The notes below the pieces were generated by a model. It was given only the letters and a program-made list of their open reading frames with translations. It was not told the DNA's origin and did no database searches. Of a DNA stretch of 21,315 nt, positions 15,012-21,315 are shown in pieces; positions within the stretch are counted from its first letter, which is position 1; each line of letters begins with the position of its first letter. Location of the stretch: NCBI GenBank assembly GCA_965368115.1, contig CBDULQ010000031.1:1-21315 (forward strand). Direction: 5' to 3'. Origin of the DNA: CBDULQ01 sp965368115. GTDB taxonomy: Bacteria > Pseudomonadota > Gammaproteobacteria > SZUA-229. The translations under genes and the position numbers were made by a program.

Positions 15012-15698
15012 ATGAGCAACGACAACGATCATCTGAAATCACTTTATCCTTTTCTACACGGCAGTGAAAAAGATCCGGCCAGCGAACAGCAGGCTCTGCT
15101 GAATTCTGTTCAGCAGAAAGCGGCCCATAGTCTCGATGTCAAACAGAAATTTTTCGATACCCATGGCGAAGCGCTGATCGAAGCTGCACGTGCCGTGGCC
15201 GGCGTTTATCTCAACAAGGGTCGCATGTTCAGCATGGGTAACGGCGGTTCCAGCTGCGACGCTGCACATTTCGCCGTGGAGTTTCAGCATCCGGTCACCG
15301 CCGGCCGCCCTGCACTGCCCGCGACGAATTTATGTGTCGACACCGCCGTGATGACCGCTGTCGGCAATGATGTCGGCATGGAACACATTTATTTACGCCA
15401 GCTCGACGCACACGGCAAAGCCGGTGACGGATTAATGGGCTTTTCGACCAGCGGCAATTCCGCCAACCTGCTCGCGGCTTATCGCAAAGCCAAAGAGCTC
15501 GGCATCGTTACCCTGGGTCTGGCCGGCGGCAGTGGCGGCGATATGAAGAACAGCGGCCTGGTGGATCATTGCCTGGTCGTCGATACCGATTCCATACACC
15601 GGGTCCAGGAGGTACACGTGGCCTGCTATCACATCCTCTGGGACCTGGTACACACTTTACTTGCCGACCATCGCGGCAAGCTCGGAGCGCAATCATGA
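15012..15698 (+). CDS. GmhA-like SIS-domain phosphosugar isomerase inside the hyp operon
   Basis: This 228-residue single SIS-domain protein resembles sedoheptulose-7-phosphate isomerase (GmhA) and DiaA. It has the phosphosugar loop SMGNGGSSCDAAHFAVE (74-90), with the GmhA catalytic glutamate position at E90, the second loop FSTSGNS (144-150), and a C-terminal RVQEVHVACYHIL (198-209) that keeps the GmhA Gln and His (Q199, H207). The first 45 residues are a polar N-terminal extension. The ATG at 15012 gives a normal length and lies two bases after hypC; its stop overlaps hypD by four bases, so it is tightly part of the hyp operon. No role in hydrogenase maturation is established to my knowledge. 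Its substrate cannot be told from sequence. Confidence 0.85.
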   Translation: MSNDNDHLKSLYPFLHGSEKDPASEQQALLNSVQQKAAHSLDVKQKFFDTHGEALIEAARAVAGVYLNKGRMFSMGNGGSSCDAAHFAVEFQHPVTAGRPALPATNLCVDTAVMTAVGNDVGMEHIYLRQLDAHGKAGDGLMGFSTSGNSANLLAAYRKAKELGIVTLGLAGGSGGDMKNSGLVDHCLVVDTDSIHRVQEVHVACYHILWDLVHTLLADHRGKLGAQS

Positions 15699-16858
15699 AG
15701 TACGTAGATGAATTCCGTGATCCGGCCAAGGCGAAAGCCCTGGTCGCTGATATTCAAAAATGGCTGGATAAGATACCCACCATCGAACAACGTCCCTTGC
15801 AGTTGATGGAATTTTGCGGCGGCCATACCCACACTATTTTTCGTTACGGTATCGAACAGATGTTACCGGACGGTATCGAGCTGATTCACGGTCCCGGTTG
15901 TCCGGTATGCATTCTGCCCATGGGCCGTGTCGACGACTGCGTCACCCTGGCGGAACGTCCGGATGTCATCTTCACCACCTTCGGCGATGCCATGCGCGTA
16001 CCCGGATCGAAGAAAAGCCTGTTGCAGGCCAAAGCTGATGGCGCCGATGTGCGCATGGTGTATTCACCACTGGATGCACTCGACCTGGCGCGTAAAAACC
16101 CGGAACGTGAAGTGATCTTTTTCGCACTGGGTTTCGAGACCACCATGCCCAGCACGGCACTGACCGTATTACAGGCGGAACGCGAAGGCATCGACAACTT
16201 CTCTCTGTTCTGCAATCACATCACCACCGTACCCACCATCAAGGCAATACTGGATTCACCGGATATGCAACTGGATGGCTTTCTCGCGCCCGGACATGTG
16301 AGCATGGTGGTGGGCGAAGACCCGTTCAAGTTTGTGGCCGAAACCTATGAAAAACCCATTGTGGTAACCGGGTTCGAGCCGCTGGATATTCTGCAATCGA
16401 TTCAGATGCTGGTGAAACAGATTGCCGAAGGTCGTTGTGAAGAGGAAAACCAGTATGCACGCGTGGTACCGGCCAAAGGCAATATGCCCGGCCTGGATGC
16501 GATTCATCAGGTATTCGAATTACGTGAATTCTTTGAATGGCGCGGCCTGGGCTCCATCGATCACTCGGGTGTCAAAATGCGCGATGCCTATGCCCGCTTC
16601 GATGCGGAACGTAAATTCTCGGTACCCAATCTTAAAATTGCCGATCCCAAATCCTGCCAGTGCGGCGAGGTATTGAAAGGTGTGATCCGACCCTGGGAAT
16701 GTAAAGTGTTTGGTGGCGCCTGTACGCCGGAAACACCGCTGGGTGCATTGATGGTTTCATCGGAAGGCGCCTGCGCCGCTTATTATAATTTTGGCAATCT
16801 GCCCGAACTGCTGGCCAAACGTAAACAGCAGGAGAAAGAAAGAGGAGCCGTGGCATGA
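15695..16858 (+). CDS. hypD: Hydrogenase maturation factor HypD (Fe-S scaffold)
   Basis: This 387-residue scaffold is where the Fe(CN)2CO group is assembled with HypC. It shows MEFCGGHTH (C41), HGPGCPVC (C69, C72), FTTFGDAMRVPGS, FALGFETTMPSTA, FCNHITTVP and FLAPGHVS. The C-terminal region has the [4Fe-4S] cysteines (CQCGEVLKG, PWECKVFGGAC, EGACAAYY). The length is typical for the family. The ATG at 15695 overlaps the preceding stop (ATGA), and the C-terminus overlaps hypE by four bases. In the context of an uptake hydrogenase it serves both HupL and HupV. Confidence 0.97.
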   Translation: MKYVDEFRDPAKAKALVADIQKWLDKIPTIEQRPLQLMEFCGGHTHTIFRYGIEQMLPDGIELIHGPGCPVCILPMGRVDDCVTLAERPDVIFTTFGDAMRVPGSKKSLLQAKADGADVRMVYSPLDALDLARKNPEREVIFFALGFETTMPSTALTVLQAEREGIDNFSLFCNHITTVPTIKAILDSPDMQLDGFLAPGHVSMVVGEDPFKFVAETYEKPIVVTGFEPLDILQSIQMLVKQIAEGRCEEENQYARVVPAKGNMPGLDAIHQVFELREFFEWRGLGSIDHSGVKMRDAYARFDAERKFSVPNLKIADPKSCQCGEVLKGVIRPWECKVFGGACTPETPLGALMVSSEGACAAYYNFGNLPELLAKRKQQEKERGAVA

Positions 16859-17913
16859 GTCTCCCCGCTAATAAACCCAGGCGCACTCTCAAGGGCGATG
16901 TCATTACCCTCGCCCACGGCAGTGGTGGAAAAGCCATGCGTGACCTGATCGATGACGTTTTTGTCGGTGGATTCGATAACGATACCCTGGCACAACTCGA
17001 AGATCAGGCACGTTTCGACCTGAACGGTTTGCTCAGTGCCGGTGAACACCTGGCCATGACCACCGATTCTTATGTCGTCGACCCGCTGTTTTTTCCCGGT
17101 GGCGACATCGGCAAACTGGCGGTGACCGGTACCGTGAATGATCTTGCCGTGGGCGGTGCAAAACCCCTTTATCTCACCTGCGGCATGATCATCGAAGAAG
17201 GCTTACCCGTGGACACCCTACGCCGCGTGGTGCAATCCATGAAAGCCACTGCCGATGCGGCCGGCGTTCAAATTGTCACCGGTGATACCAAGGTGGTCGA
17301 AAAAGGCGCCGCAGATAAACTGTTCATCAACACTGCCGGTATCGGTGTCATCCCCAGGGGCATCAATATCGCGAGTCATCGTGCGCATCCGGGCGATGCC
17401 ATCATCATCAACGGCTATATCGGTGATCATGGCGCCGTCATTGCCGGTAGTCGCGACGGCATGGACCTGGAAAACGATATCATCACCGATTGCCAGCCGT
17501 TAAATGGCCTGATCGAAGCCATGTTACAGGTATGTCCTGATATTCATTGCATGCGGGATGCTACACGGGGTGGTGTCGCCACGGTATTGAATGAATTCGC
17601 CGAATCCAGCCAGTGCAGTATACGGATCGATGAAACCGCTTTACCGGTACGCCAGGACGTGCGCGGACTGAGTGAAATCCTCGGCCTCGACCCGCTGTAC
17701 CTAGCCAATGAAGGCAAGCTGATTGCCATCGTGCCCGGCGATCAGGCCGAATCGCTGTTAACCACCATGCGTGAGCACGAAGCCGGACGCGACAGCGCCG
17801 TGATCGGTTACGTTGAAGCGTCACCGGCAGGCAGCGTGGTGTTGCAGACGGCCTTCGGTGGCGAGCGCATCGTCGATATGCTGGTGGGTGAACAGTTGCC
17901 CCGCATCTGCTAA
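16855..17913 (+). CDS. hypE: Hydrogenase maturation factor HypE (cyanide ligand formation)
   Basis: This 352-residue protein of the PurM-like ATPase family dehydrates the S-carbamoyl group on its C-terminal cysteine to thiocyanate, the source of the CN ligands. The C-terminus reads LPRIC, with the required terminal Cys352. The N-terminal LAHGSGGKAM motif, TDSYVVDPLFFPGGDIG, the VTGDTKVVEKG motif and RDATRGGVATVLNE are standard. Its partner HypF, which supplies the carbamoyl group, is not encoded in this window. The start overlaps hypD (ATGA). Last gene of the long operon; a hairpin follows 16 bases after the stop. Confidence 0.97.
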   Translation: MSLPANKPRRTLKGDVITLAHGSGGKAMRDLIDDVFVGGFDNDTLAQLEDQARFDLNGLLSAGEHLAMTTDSYVVDPLFFPGGDIGKLAVTGTVNDLAVGGAKPLYLTCGMIIEEGLPVDTLRRVVQSMKATADAAGVQIVTGDTKVVEKGAADKLFINTAGIGVIPRGINIASHRAHPGDAIIINGYIGDHGAVIAGSRDGMDLENDIITDCQPLNGLIEAMLQVCPDIHCMRDATRGGVATVLNEFAESSQCSIRIDETALPVRQDVRGLSEILGLDPLYLANEGKLIAIVPGDQAESLLTTMREHEAGRDSAVIGYVEASPAGSVVLQTAFGGERIVDMLVGEQLPRIC

Positions 17914-17929
17914 TCCTTTCCTGAACACT

Positions 17930-17954
17930 GACCGGCGACAGCTTGCCGCCGGTC
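17930..17954 (+). terminator. Hairpin terminator after hypE
   Basis: GACCGGCG and CGCCGGTC pair perfectly as eight-base arms around a nine-base loop. A weak pyrimidine stretch (CTCACTTTTCTC) follows about ten bases on. It sits 16 bases after the hypE stop and likely ends the hupD-hypE operon. Confidence 0.65.
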
Positions 17955-18300
17955 TAAGCCCTCACTTTTCTCGAATTCACCCCGTAACATCCACTTTATA
18001 CATCCCGTTTCCGAAAGCTGTCACCGTACCTTGCAGAATATGTTCTAGTATTTGAGAAGCGCCGACCGCTGCATGCCAGAAAAGGAATATTTATTCCAGG
18101 GAACCTCTGATTAACTCTGGGCTAGAAAGATTGAGAACCAGAATGTTCAAATTCAAGGCGCGGATCGCACGTAATAGCCCGCTATTGCGAAGATTCGCAA
18201 CGAAGAAGTTGGACATGGACTCAAGGTTTCCGTCCATGAGTTAATCAGAGGTTCCCTAAATCGGCCCCGGGGCGCACTATGTTTAATACAGGAGACAATA
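17955..18300. other. Intergenic spacer after the hyp operon
   Basis: Apart from the 160-base palindromic element at 18098-18257, I see no gene in this spacer. Bases 17955-18097 contain no reading frame with credible coding features and no strong promoter. The last 43 bases hold a GGCCCCGGGGC GC-rich palindrome (about 18263-18273) and ACAGGAGACAATA, the ribosome site of the next gene. Confidence 0.6.
18098..18257. mobile_element. 160-base palindromic MITE-like element
   Basis: The outer 20 bases, AGGGAACCTCTGATTAACTC (18098-18117), are repeated as a perfect inverted copy at 18238-18257. The interior is also an imperfect palindrome, with ATGTTCAA against TTGGACAT, blocks of GCG/CGC, and a central AATAG-CCCG-CTATT at about 18173-18186. 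The whole element can therefore fold into one long hairpin. There is no open reading frame, so it would need a transposase in trans. The CCTCTGATTAA-type end resembles those of IS5-family elements, from memory only. I see no clear target-site duplication. It ends 43 bases before the DUF2167 gene. Confidence 0.75.
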
Positions 18301-19197
18301 ATGAAACTAACGGGACTATTGCTGGCACTCTGCCTCACAATCATGACAACGGCCATGGCCGATGAACCACCTCAGCTGAATGAGGAACAACAGCAGTACT
18401 TAATGCAAGCCAAAAAGATCTGGGATTCACTGGATCGCCAGAAAGGCAGCATCAAACTGCCCAATGGTGTCGCAACACTCGAGGTACCGGACAGCTTTTA
18501 CTATCTCAGCCCGAAAGATGCGAAAACCGTGCTGGTCGATGTATGGGGTAATCCCCCGGAAACCGCCGGTGATATCCTCGGCATGCTGTTTCCCGCCGAC
18601 TCGACACCGTTCGACGAAAACGCCTGGGCGGCCACCATTCGCTACGATGAAGACGGCTATGTATCCGATGAAGACGCGGATCATATCGACTACGACGAGC
18701 TGCTGGCCGACATGAAAAAAGGCACACGGGAAGCCAGCCGCGAACGCGTAAAACAGGGTTATGAACCGATCGAACTGGTCGGCTGGGCCGCCAGGCCCTA
18801 TTACGACAAACAGTCCCACAAACTGCACTGGGCCAAAGAGGTTCAGTTCGGTACTGATCCAATGCACACTCTCAATTACAATATTCGAGTGCTGGGTCGC
18901 AAAGGTGTGCTAGTTGTGAATTTTATCGCCGGCATGAATCAACAGGCGATGGTCGATCAGAACATCGATACCGTCCTTGCCATGGCCGAGTTTAACAAAG
19001 GCAATCGCTACGAAGACTTTAATCCCGACATGGACAAGGTCGCCGCATACGGCATTGGCGCCCTGGTCGCCGGAAAGGTTGCCGCCAAAACCGGTCTACT
19101 GGCTGCCGGCCTCATCTTTCTGAAAAAATTCGGCGTATTCATACTGGTCGGTATCGGCGCCCTGTTCGGAAAACTGTTCCGTCGCAAAAGCGCCTGA
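18301..19197 (+). CDS. DUF2167 family membrane protein
   Basis: This 298-residue protein has a signal peptide (residues 1-20, cut after TAMA) and a large presumed periplasmic domain. Its signatures KLPNGVATLEVPDSFYYL, GMLFPADSTPFDENAW, EDGYVSDEDADHIDYDELL and RVKQGYEPIELVGWA match DUF2167 proteins. Two hydrophobic helices near the C-terminus (about 251-291) end in a basic FRRKSA tail. The function of the family is unknown. GGAGA precedes the ATG. It sits alone between the MITE-like element and a strong hairpin, with no evident link to hydrogenase. Confidence 0.85.
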   Translation: MKLTGLLLALCLTIMTTAMADEPPQLNEEQQQYLMQAKKIWDSLDRQKGSIKLPNGVATLEVPDSFYYLSPKDAKTVLVDVWGNPPETAGDILGMLFPADSTPFDENAWAATIRYDEDGYVSDEDADHIDYDELLADMKKGTREASRERVKQGYEPIELVGWAARPYYDKQSHKLHWAKEVQFGTDPMHTLNYNIRVLGRKGVLVVNFIAGMNQQAMVDQNIDTVLAMAEFNKGNRYEDFNPDMDKVAAYGIGALVAGKVAAKTGLLAAGLIFLKKFGVFILVGIGALFGKLFRRKSA

Positions 19198-19205
19198 TTC
19201 GTTAC

Positions 19206-19245
19206 CCCCATGCAGTATTTCGTCGCGCCGAAATGCTGCATGGGG
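19206..19245 (+). terminator. Strong hairpin terminator after the DUF2167 gene
   Basis: CCCCATGCAGTATTT pairs with AAATGCTGCATGGGG over 15 positions (one G-U pair) around a ten-base loop. It begins nine bases after the stop codon. The following sequence is AT-rich (ATACGTATTTATGTTT) but has no clean T run. Confidence 0.75.
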
Positions 19246-19288
19246 ATACGTATTTATGTTTCGAACTTTTATCCCTCTGTCACCACTC

Positions 19289-19306
19289 AATCGATATAAG
19301 TCGATT
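19289..19306. promoter_or_regulatory. Inverted repeat upstream of the methyltransferase gene
   Basis: AATCGA-TATAAG-TCGATT has six-base arms, and its centre resembles a -10 box. It lies 20 bases before the chosen ATG. It could be an operator overlapping the promoter, but no matching -35 box is evident, so this is tentative. Confidence 0.25.
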
Positions 19307-19326
19307 AACTACTCAGGATGAGGGCT

Positions 19327-20139
19327 ATGAGCCTGCATAAAATGACAGAACAGATTCAGGCCGCCTGGGCCTATGAACAGTTATTCGTACCCAGCCTGTT
19401 TGCACCCTGGACGTCGGTGGTGGCTGAGACGGCGGAAATCACTCAACGCCATCATGTGCTGGATATTGCGTGCGGTACGGGTGTACTGGCTCGTGAAGCC
19501 CGGTTCCGAGCAGGCCAACAGGGCCATGTTTGCGGCCTCGATATCACCCCCGGCATGCTCGAAGTCGCGCGTCAGATTTCTCCTGATATTCACTGGTATC
19601 AGGGCGATGCCATCGAACTTCCGTTTCAGCAGCATCAATTCGATCGTGTGGTCAGTCAGTTCGGGCTGATGTTTTTCAGTGATCGAATCGCCGCCCTGAA
19701 ACAGATGAGACAGGTCTTGAAACCGGGCGGACTACTCACGGTTGCGGTATGGGATAGCCTGCACAACCTCCCGGTCTTCTCCTGCCTGGTCGATATCCTG
19801 GATCAGTTTGCCGGACGCAAAGCCGGCGATGCGCTACGAGCACCATTTAATCTCGGTAACATCCCCCAGCTACAGCAACTGGCCGAGCAGGCTGAACTCG
19901 ATCAGATCCAGATTAGCACTTACCAGCGCAAGGCACGCTTTCCTAATCTTCGTAGCATGGTCGAAGCCGAACTGCGTGGCTGGCTACCGGTCATGAATGT
20001 CATGCTCGACGAAATGACGATTAAAAATATTCTGAACGAAGCAGAACAGGCACTCGGCGGTTTTGTCGACGAGCAAAACAGACTGGAATTCCCGATGACC
20101 GCACACCTGCTGCGGGCCTGTAATATGCATTACGTCTAG
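19327..20139 (+). CDS. Class I SAM-dependent methyltransferase (UbiE-like)
   Basis: This 270-residue protein has the Rossmann-type SAM motif VLDIACGTGVLA (44-55), the acidic residue after strand 2 (GLDITPGML), QGDAIELPFQQHQFDRVVSQFGLMFF as motifs II/III, and the LKPGGLLTVAVWDSL segment. It resembles methyltransferase domain 11 / UbiE-type enzymes; the substrate cannot be assigned. The ATG at 19327 is preferred because AGGA lies eight bases upstream; an ATG at 19318 would add three residues. The gene stands alone and faces the flavoprotein gene, with a shared hairpin between them. Confidence 0.85.
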   Translation: MSLHKMTEQIQAAWAYEQLFVPSLFAPWTSVVAETAEITQRHHVLDIACGTGVLAREARFRAGQQGHVCGLDITPGMLEVARQISPDIHWYQGDAIELPFQQHQFDRVVSQFGLMFFSDRIAALKQMRQVLKPGGLLTVAVWDSLHNLPVFSCLVDILDQFAGRKAGDALRAPFNLGNIPQLQQLAEQAELDQIQISTYQRKARFPNLRSMVEAELRGWLPVMNVMLDEMTIKNILNEAEQALGGFVDEQNRLEFPMTAHLLRACNMHYV

Positions 20140-20219
20140 ACGTTTGATCGATGCGAGTCATTGTGAGAAAACAACGATAGACCTGTATAGCATCGACCAC
20201 AGTGGATTTGCGATCATAC

Positions 20220-20244
20220 TGAGCCCGGCCATTCACCGGGCTCA
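20220..20244. terminator. Bidirectional hairpin between convergent genes
   Basis: TGAGCCCGG and CCGGGCTCA form a perfect nine-base stem with loop CCATTCA. It lies between the convergent methyltransferase and flavoprotein genes, ending nine bases from the latter's stop. There is no T run on either strand, so its strength is uncertain. Confidence 0.6.
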
Positions 20245-20252
20245 ACCTCACA

Positions 20253-21284
20253 TTACCCGACCATTGCCCGAATCGCGTTGACGCATTGCAGCGCATGTTG
20301 CTCCGCCACTGCAGCCGTCTTGTGATAGAGGTCGGCATTGTTGGCGTCACCGATCACATAGACATTGCGGTAGTGAGTGGATTCCATGGTATTCGGAATC
20401 ACCTGACACCAGTCGCTCTGCACATTGAGCCCTGCTTCACGGGCAACCAGGCCGGCCTGTTGCGGAGGAATGATATTCATTACACCGGCCTTGATGTGAT
20501 CGCCCCGGGTGTATATCGTATTGCTGGCGAGGTCGATTTTCTTGACTTCACCGCCCTGCTCGGCATTAACCCATTCAACCGTACCCGGACCAAACTTCTC
20601 GTCCCACTGTTTGAGCTGGCTGTGCATCGCCGGAAAGACATCATTGTGATCCAGCAGCAGCACCCTGGAACGCGATTTGAACGATTTCAGGTAATGGGCC
20701 ACACGGGTTGCCCGTTGATAAGGTCCCTGGGGAAACTGGTAGGGCATTTTTGGTACACTGATGACAACACTTTCGCCATCCTGCATGGCTTCGATGGCTT
20801 TCCATAAACCCAGTTCATTACTTGGGTGAGACCAGGCATGCAATAAGCGGGTTTCATCACCATCAACGAGTTTAGCGATGGCATCCCATTTAAAATCCAC
20901 ACCCGGCGCCAGCACCAGGAAGTCAGCAGACAATGTTTTGCCGGACTGCAGATAAATGTTCTTTTCCGCCGGATCGACCCGACGCACGTGATCCGCGATC
21001 ACTTCGACACCCAGTTCGTCCAGCACATCCTTACCGACCGGCTTGTACTGATTCTGGATCGCATAGAATTGCGCGTCATAAGCCTTTTCAACCGCCGGAT
21101 CGATGAGACTGACCCAGGCATTGGGTAAAGACATCTTCAGATAGGCCGCTGCCCGCGTACCTGCTACACCACCGCCTACTATAATGATGCGGCTGTTCGT
21201 CGCTGCTAAACTCGTCGTCATGGGTAAGGATGCCAGGGCAACCAGGTTGCCGATACTTTTAAGGAAGGAACGTCTGCTTTTCAT
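20253..21284 (-). CDS. Tat-exported FAD-dependent protein, cysteine-depleted FccB-like
   Basis: This 343-residue protein has a Tat signal (RRSFLK at 4-9, hydrophobic stretch to about 28), a dinucleotide-binding motif IIIVGGGVAG (33-42) and the NVYVIGDAN FAD motif near the C-terminus. Its overall pattern, including PQGPYQRATRVAHYLK and NIIPPQQAGLVAREAGL, matches the flavoprotein subunit of flavocytochrome c sulfide dehydrogenase (FccB/SoxF). It differs in three ways: the PFRCPPG cysteine is replaced (YQFPQG, F184), the region that carries the covalent FAD cysteine has none (YDAQFYAI), and the C-terminal domain with the partner cysteine is absent (family length about 400-430). Sulfide oxidation by the usual disulfide mechanism is therefore unlikely. 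GAGGTGTGTA precedes the ATG. No cytochrome subunit gene is adjacent inside the window. Confidence 0.8.
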   Translation of the reverse strand: MKSRRSFLKSIGNLVALASLPMTTSLAATNSRIIIVGGGVAGTRAAAYLKMSLPNAWVSLIDPAVEKAYDAQFYAIQNQYKPVGKDVLDELGVEVIADHVRRVDPAEKNIYLQSGKTLSADFLVLAPGVDFKWDAIAKLVDGDETRLLHAWSHPSNELGLWKAIEAMQDGESVVISVPKMPYQFPQGPYQRATRVAHYLKSFKSRSRVLLLDHNDVFPAMHSQLKQWDEKFGPGTVEWVNAEQGGEVKKIDLASNTIYTRGDHIKAGVMNIIPPQQAGLVAREAGLNVQSDWCQVIPNTMESTHYRNVYVIGDANNADLYHKTAAVAEQHALQCVNAIRAMVG

Positions 21285-21315
21285 TACACACCTCGTAATA
21301 AAGATTAACCGTCAG

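Noticed and set aside
18153..18356. Small minus-strand frame across the MITE-like element
   Set aside because: It runs through a palindromic repeat into the start of the DUF2167 gene and has no coding features.
1..21315. tRNA, rRNA, riboswitch or CRISPR features
   Set aside because: None seen on reading the spacers; the only long spacers (3211-3743 and 17914-18300) are explained by promoters, hairpins and the palindromic element.

Overview
The window is a nearly complete uptake [NiFe]-hydrogenase locus. It holds structural, accessory, maturation, H2-sensing and regulatory genes, followed by a short unrelated tail. Protein sequences and gene order (hupSL; hupDFGHIJK; hypAB; hupRTUV; hypCDE) match the Hup/Hyp systems of aerobic or facultative Proteobacteria. 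The E. coli Hya-like structural subunits, the compact overlapping genes and the flavocytochrome c sulfide dehydrogenase-like protein at the right end suggest a sulfur- or H2-oxidising gammaproteobacterium. That taxonomic call is inference; there is no rRNA or other marker here.

Layout. 1-3210 (minus strand): hupS and hupL, the membrane-anchored uptake enzyme, followed by a partial hupE (nickel permease) that runs off the left edge. The small subunit has all six cysteines of the oxygen-tolerant (group 1d) proximal cluster at their canonical mature positions. 3211-3743: a 533-base divergent control region with a sigma-54 type -24/-12 promoter facing each way, IHF-like sites and palindromic or repeated motifs. 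3744-17913 (plus strand): seventeen tightly packed genes, hupD-F-G-H-I-J-K, hypA-B, hupR-T-U-V, hypC, a GmhA-like SIS-domain gene, hypD, hypE, mostly with 1-8 base overlaps and ending at a hairpin terminator. 17955-18300: spacer holding a 160-base palindromic MITE-like element. 18301-19197: a DUF2167 membrane protein. 19327-20139: a class I SAM methyltransferase. 20253-21284 (minus): a Tat-exported flavoprotein resembling the FccB sulfide dehydrogenase subunit but lacking its characteristic cysteines and C-terminal domain.

How it works together. HupU and HupV form a cytoplasmic H2 sensor that should control the HupT kinase, which phosphorylates HupR. HupR carries an intact GAFTGA loop and so can drive the two sigma-54 promoters that start hupSL and the long accessory operon. 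HypA and HypB deliver nickel, HypC, HypD and HypE build and insert Fe(CN)2CO, HupF, HupK and HupG/H/J chaperone the subunits, HupI is a rubredoxin and HupD trims the large subunit. hypF and the cytochrome b subunit hupC are not in the window; hypF must lie elsewhere and hupC is not in its usual place after hupL. The most unexpected items are the SIS-domain gene inside the hyp genes, the cysteine-free FccB homologue, the paired sigma-54 promoters and the MITE-like palindrome.
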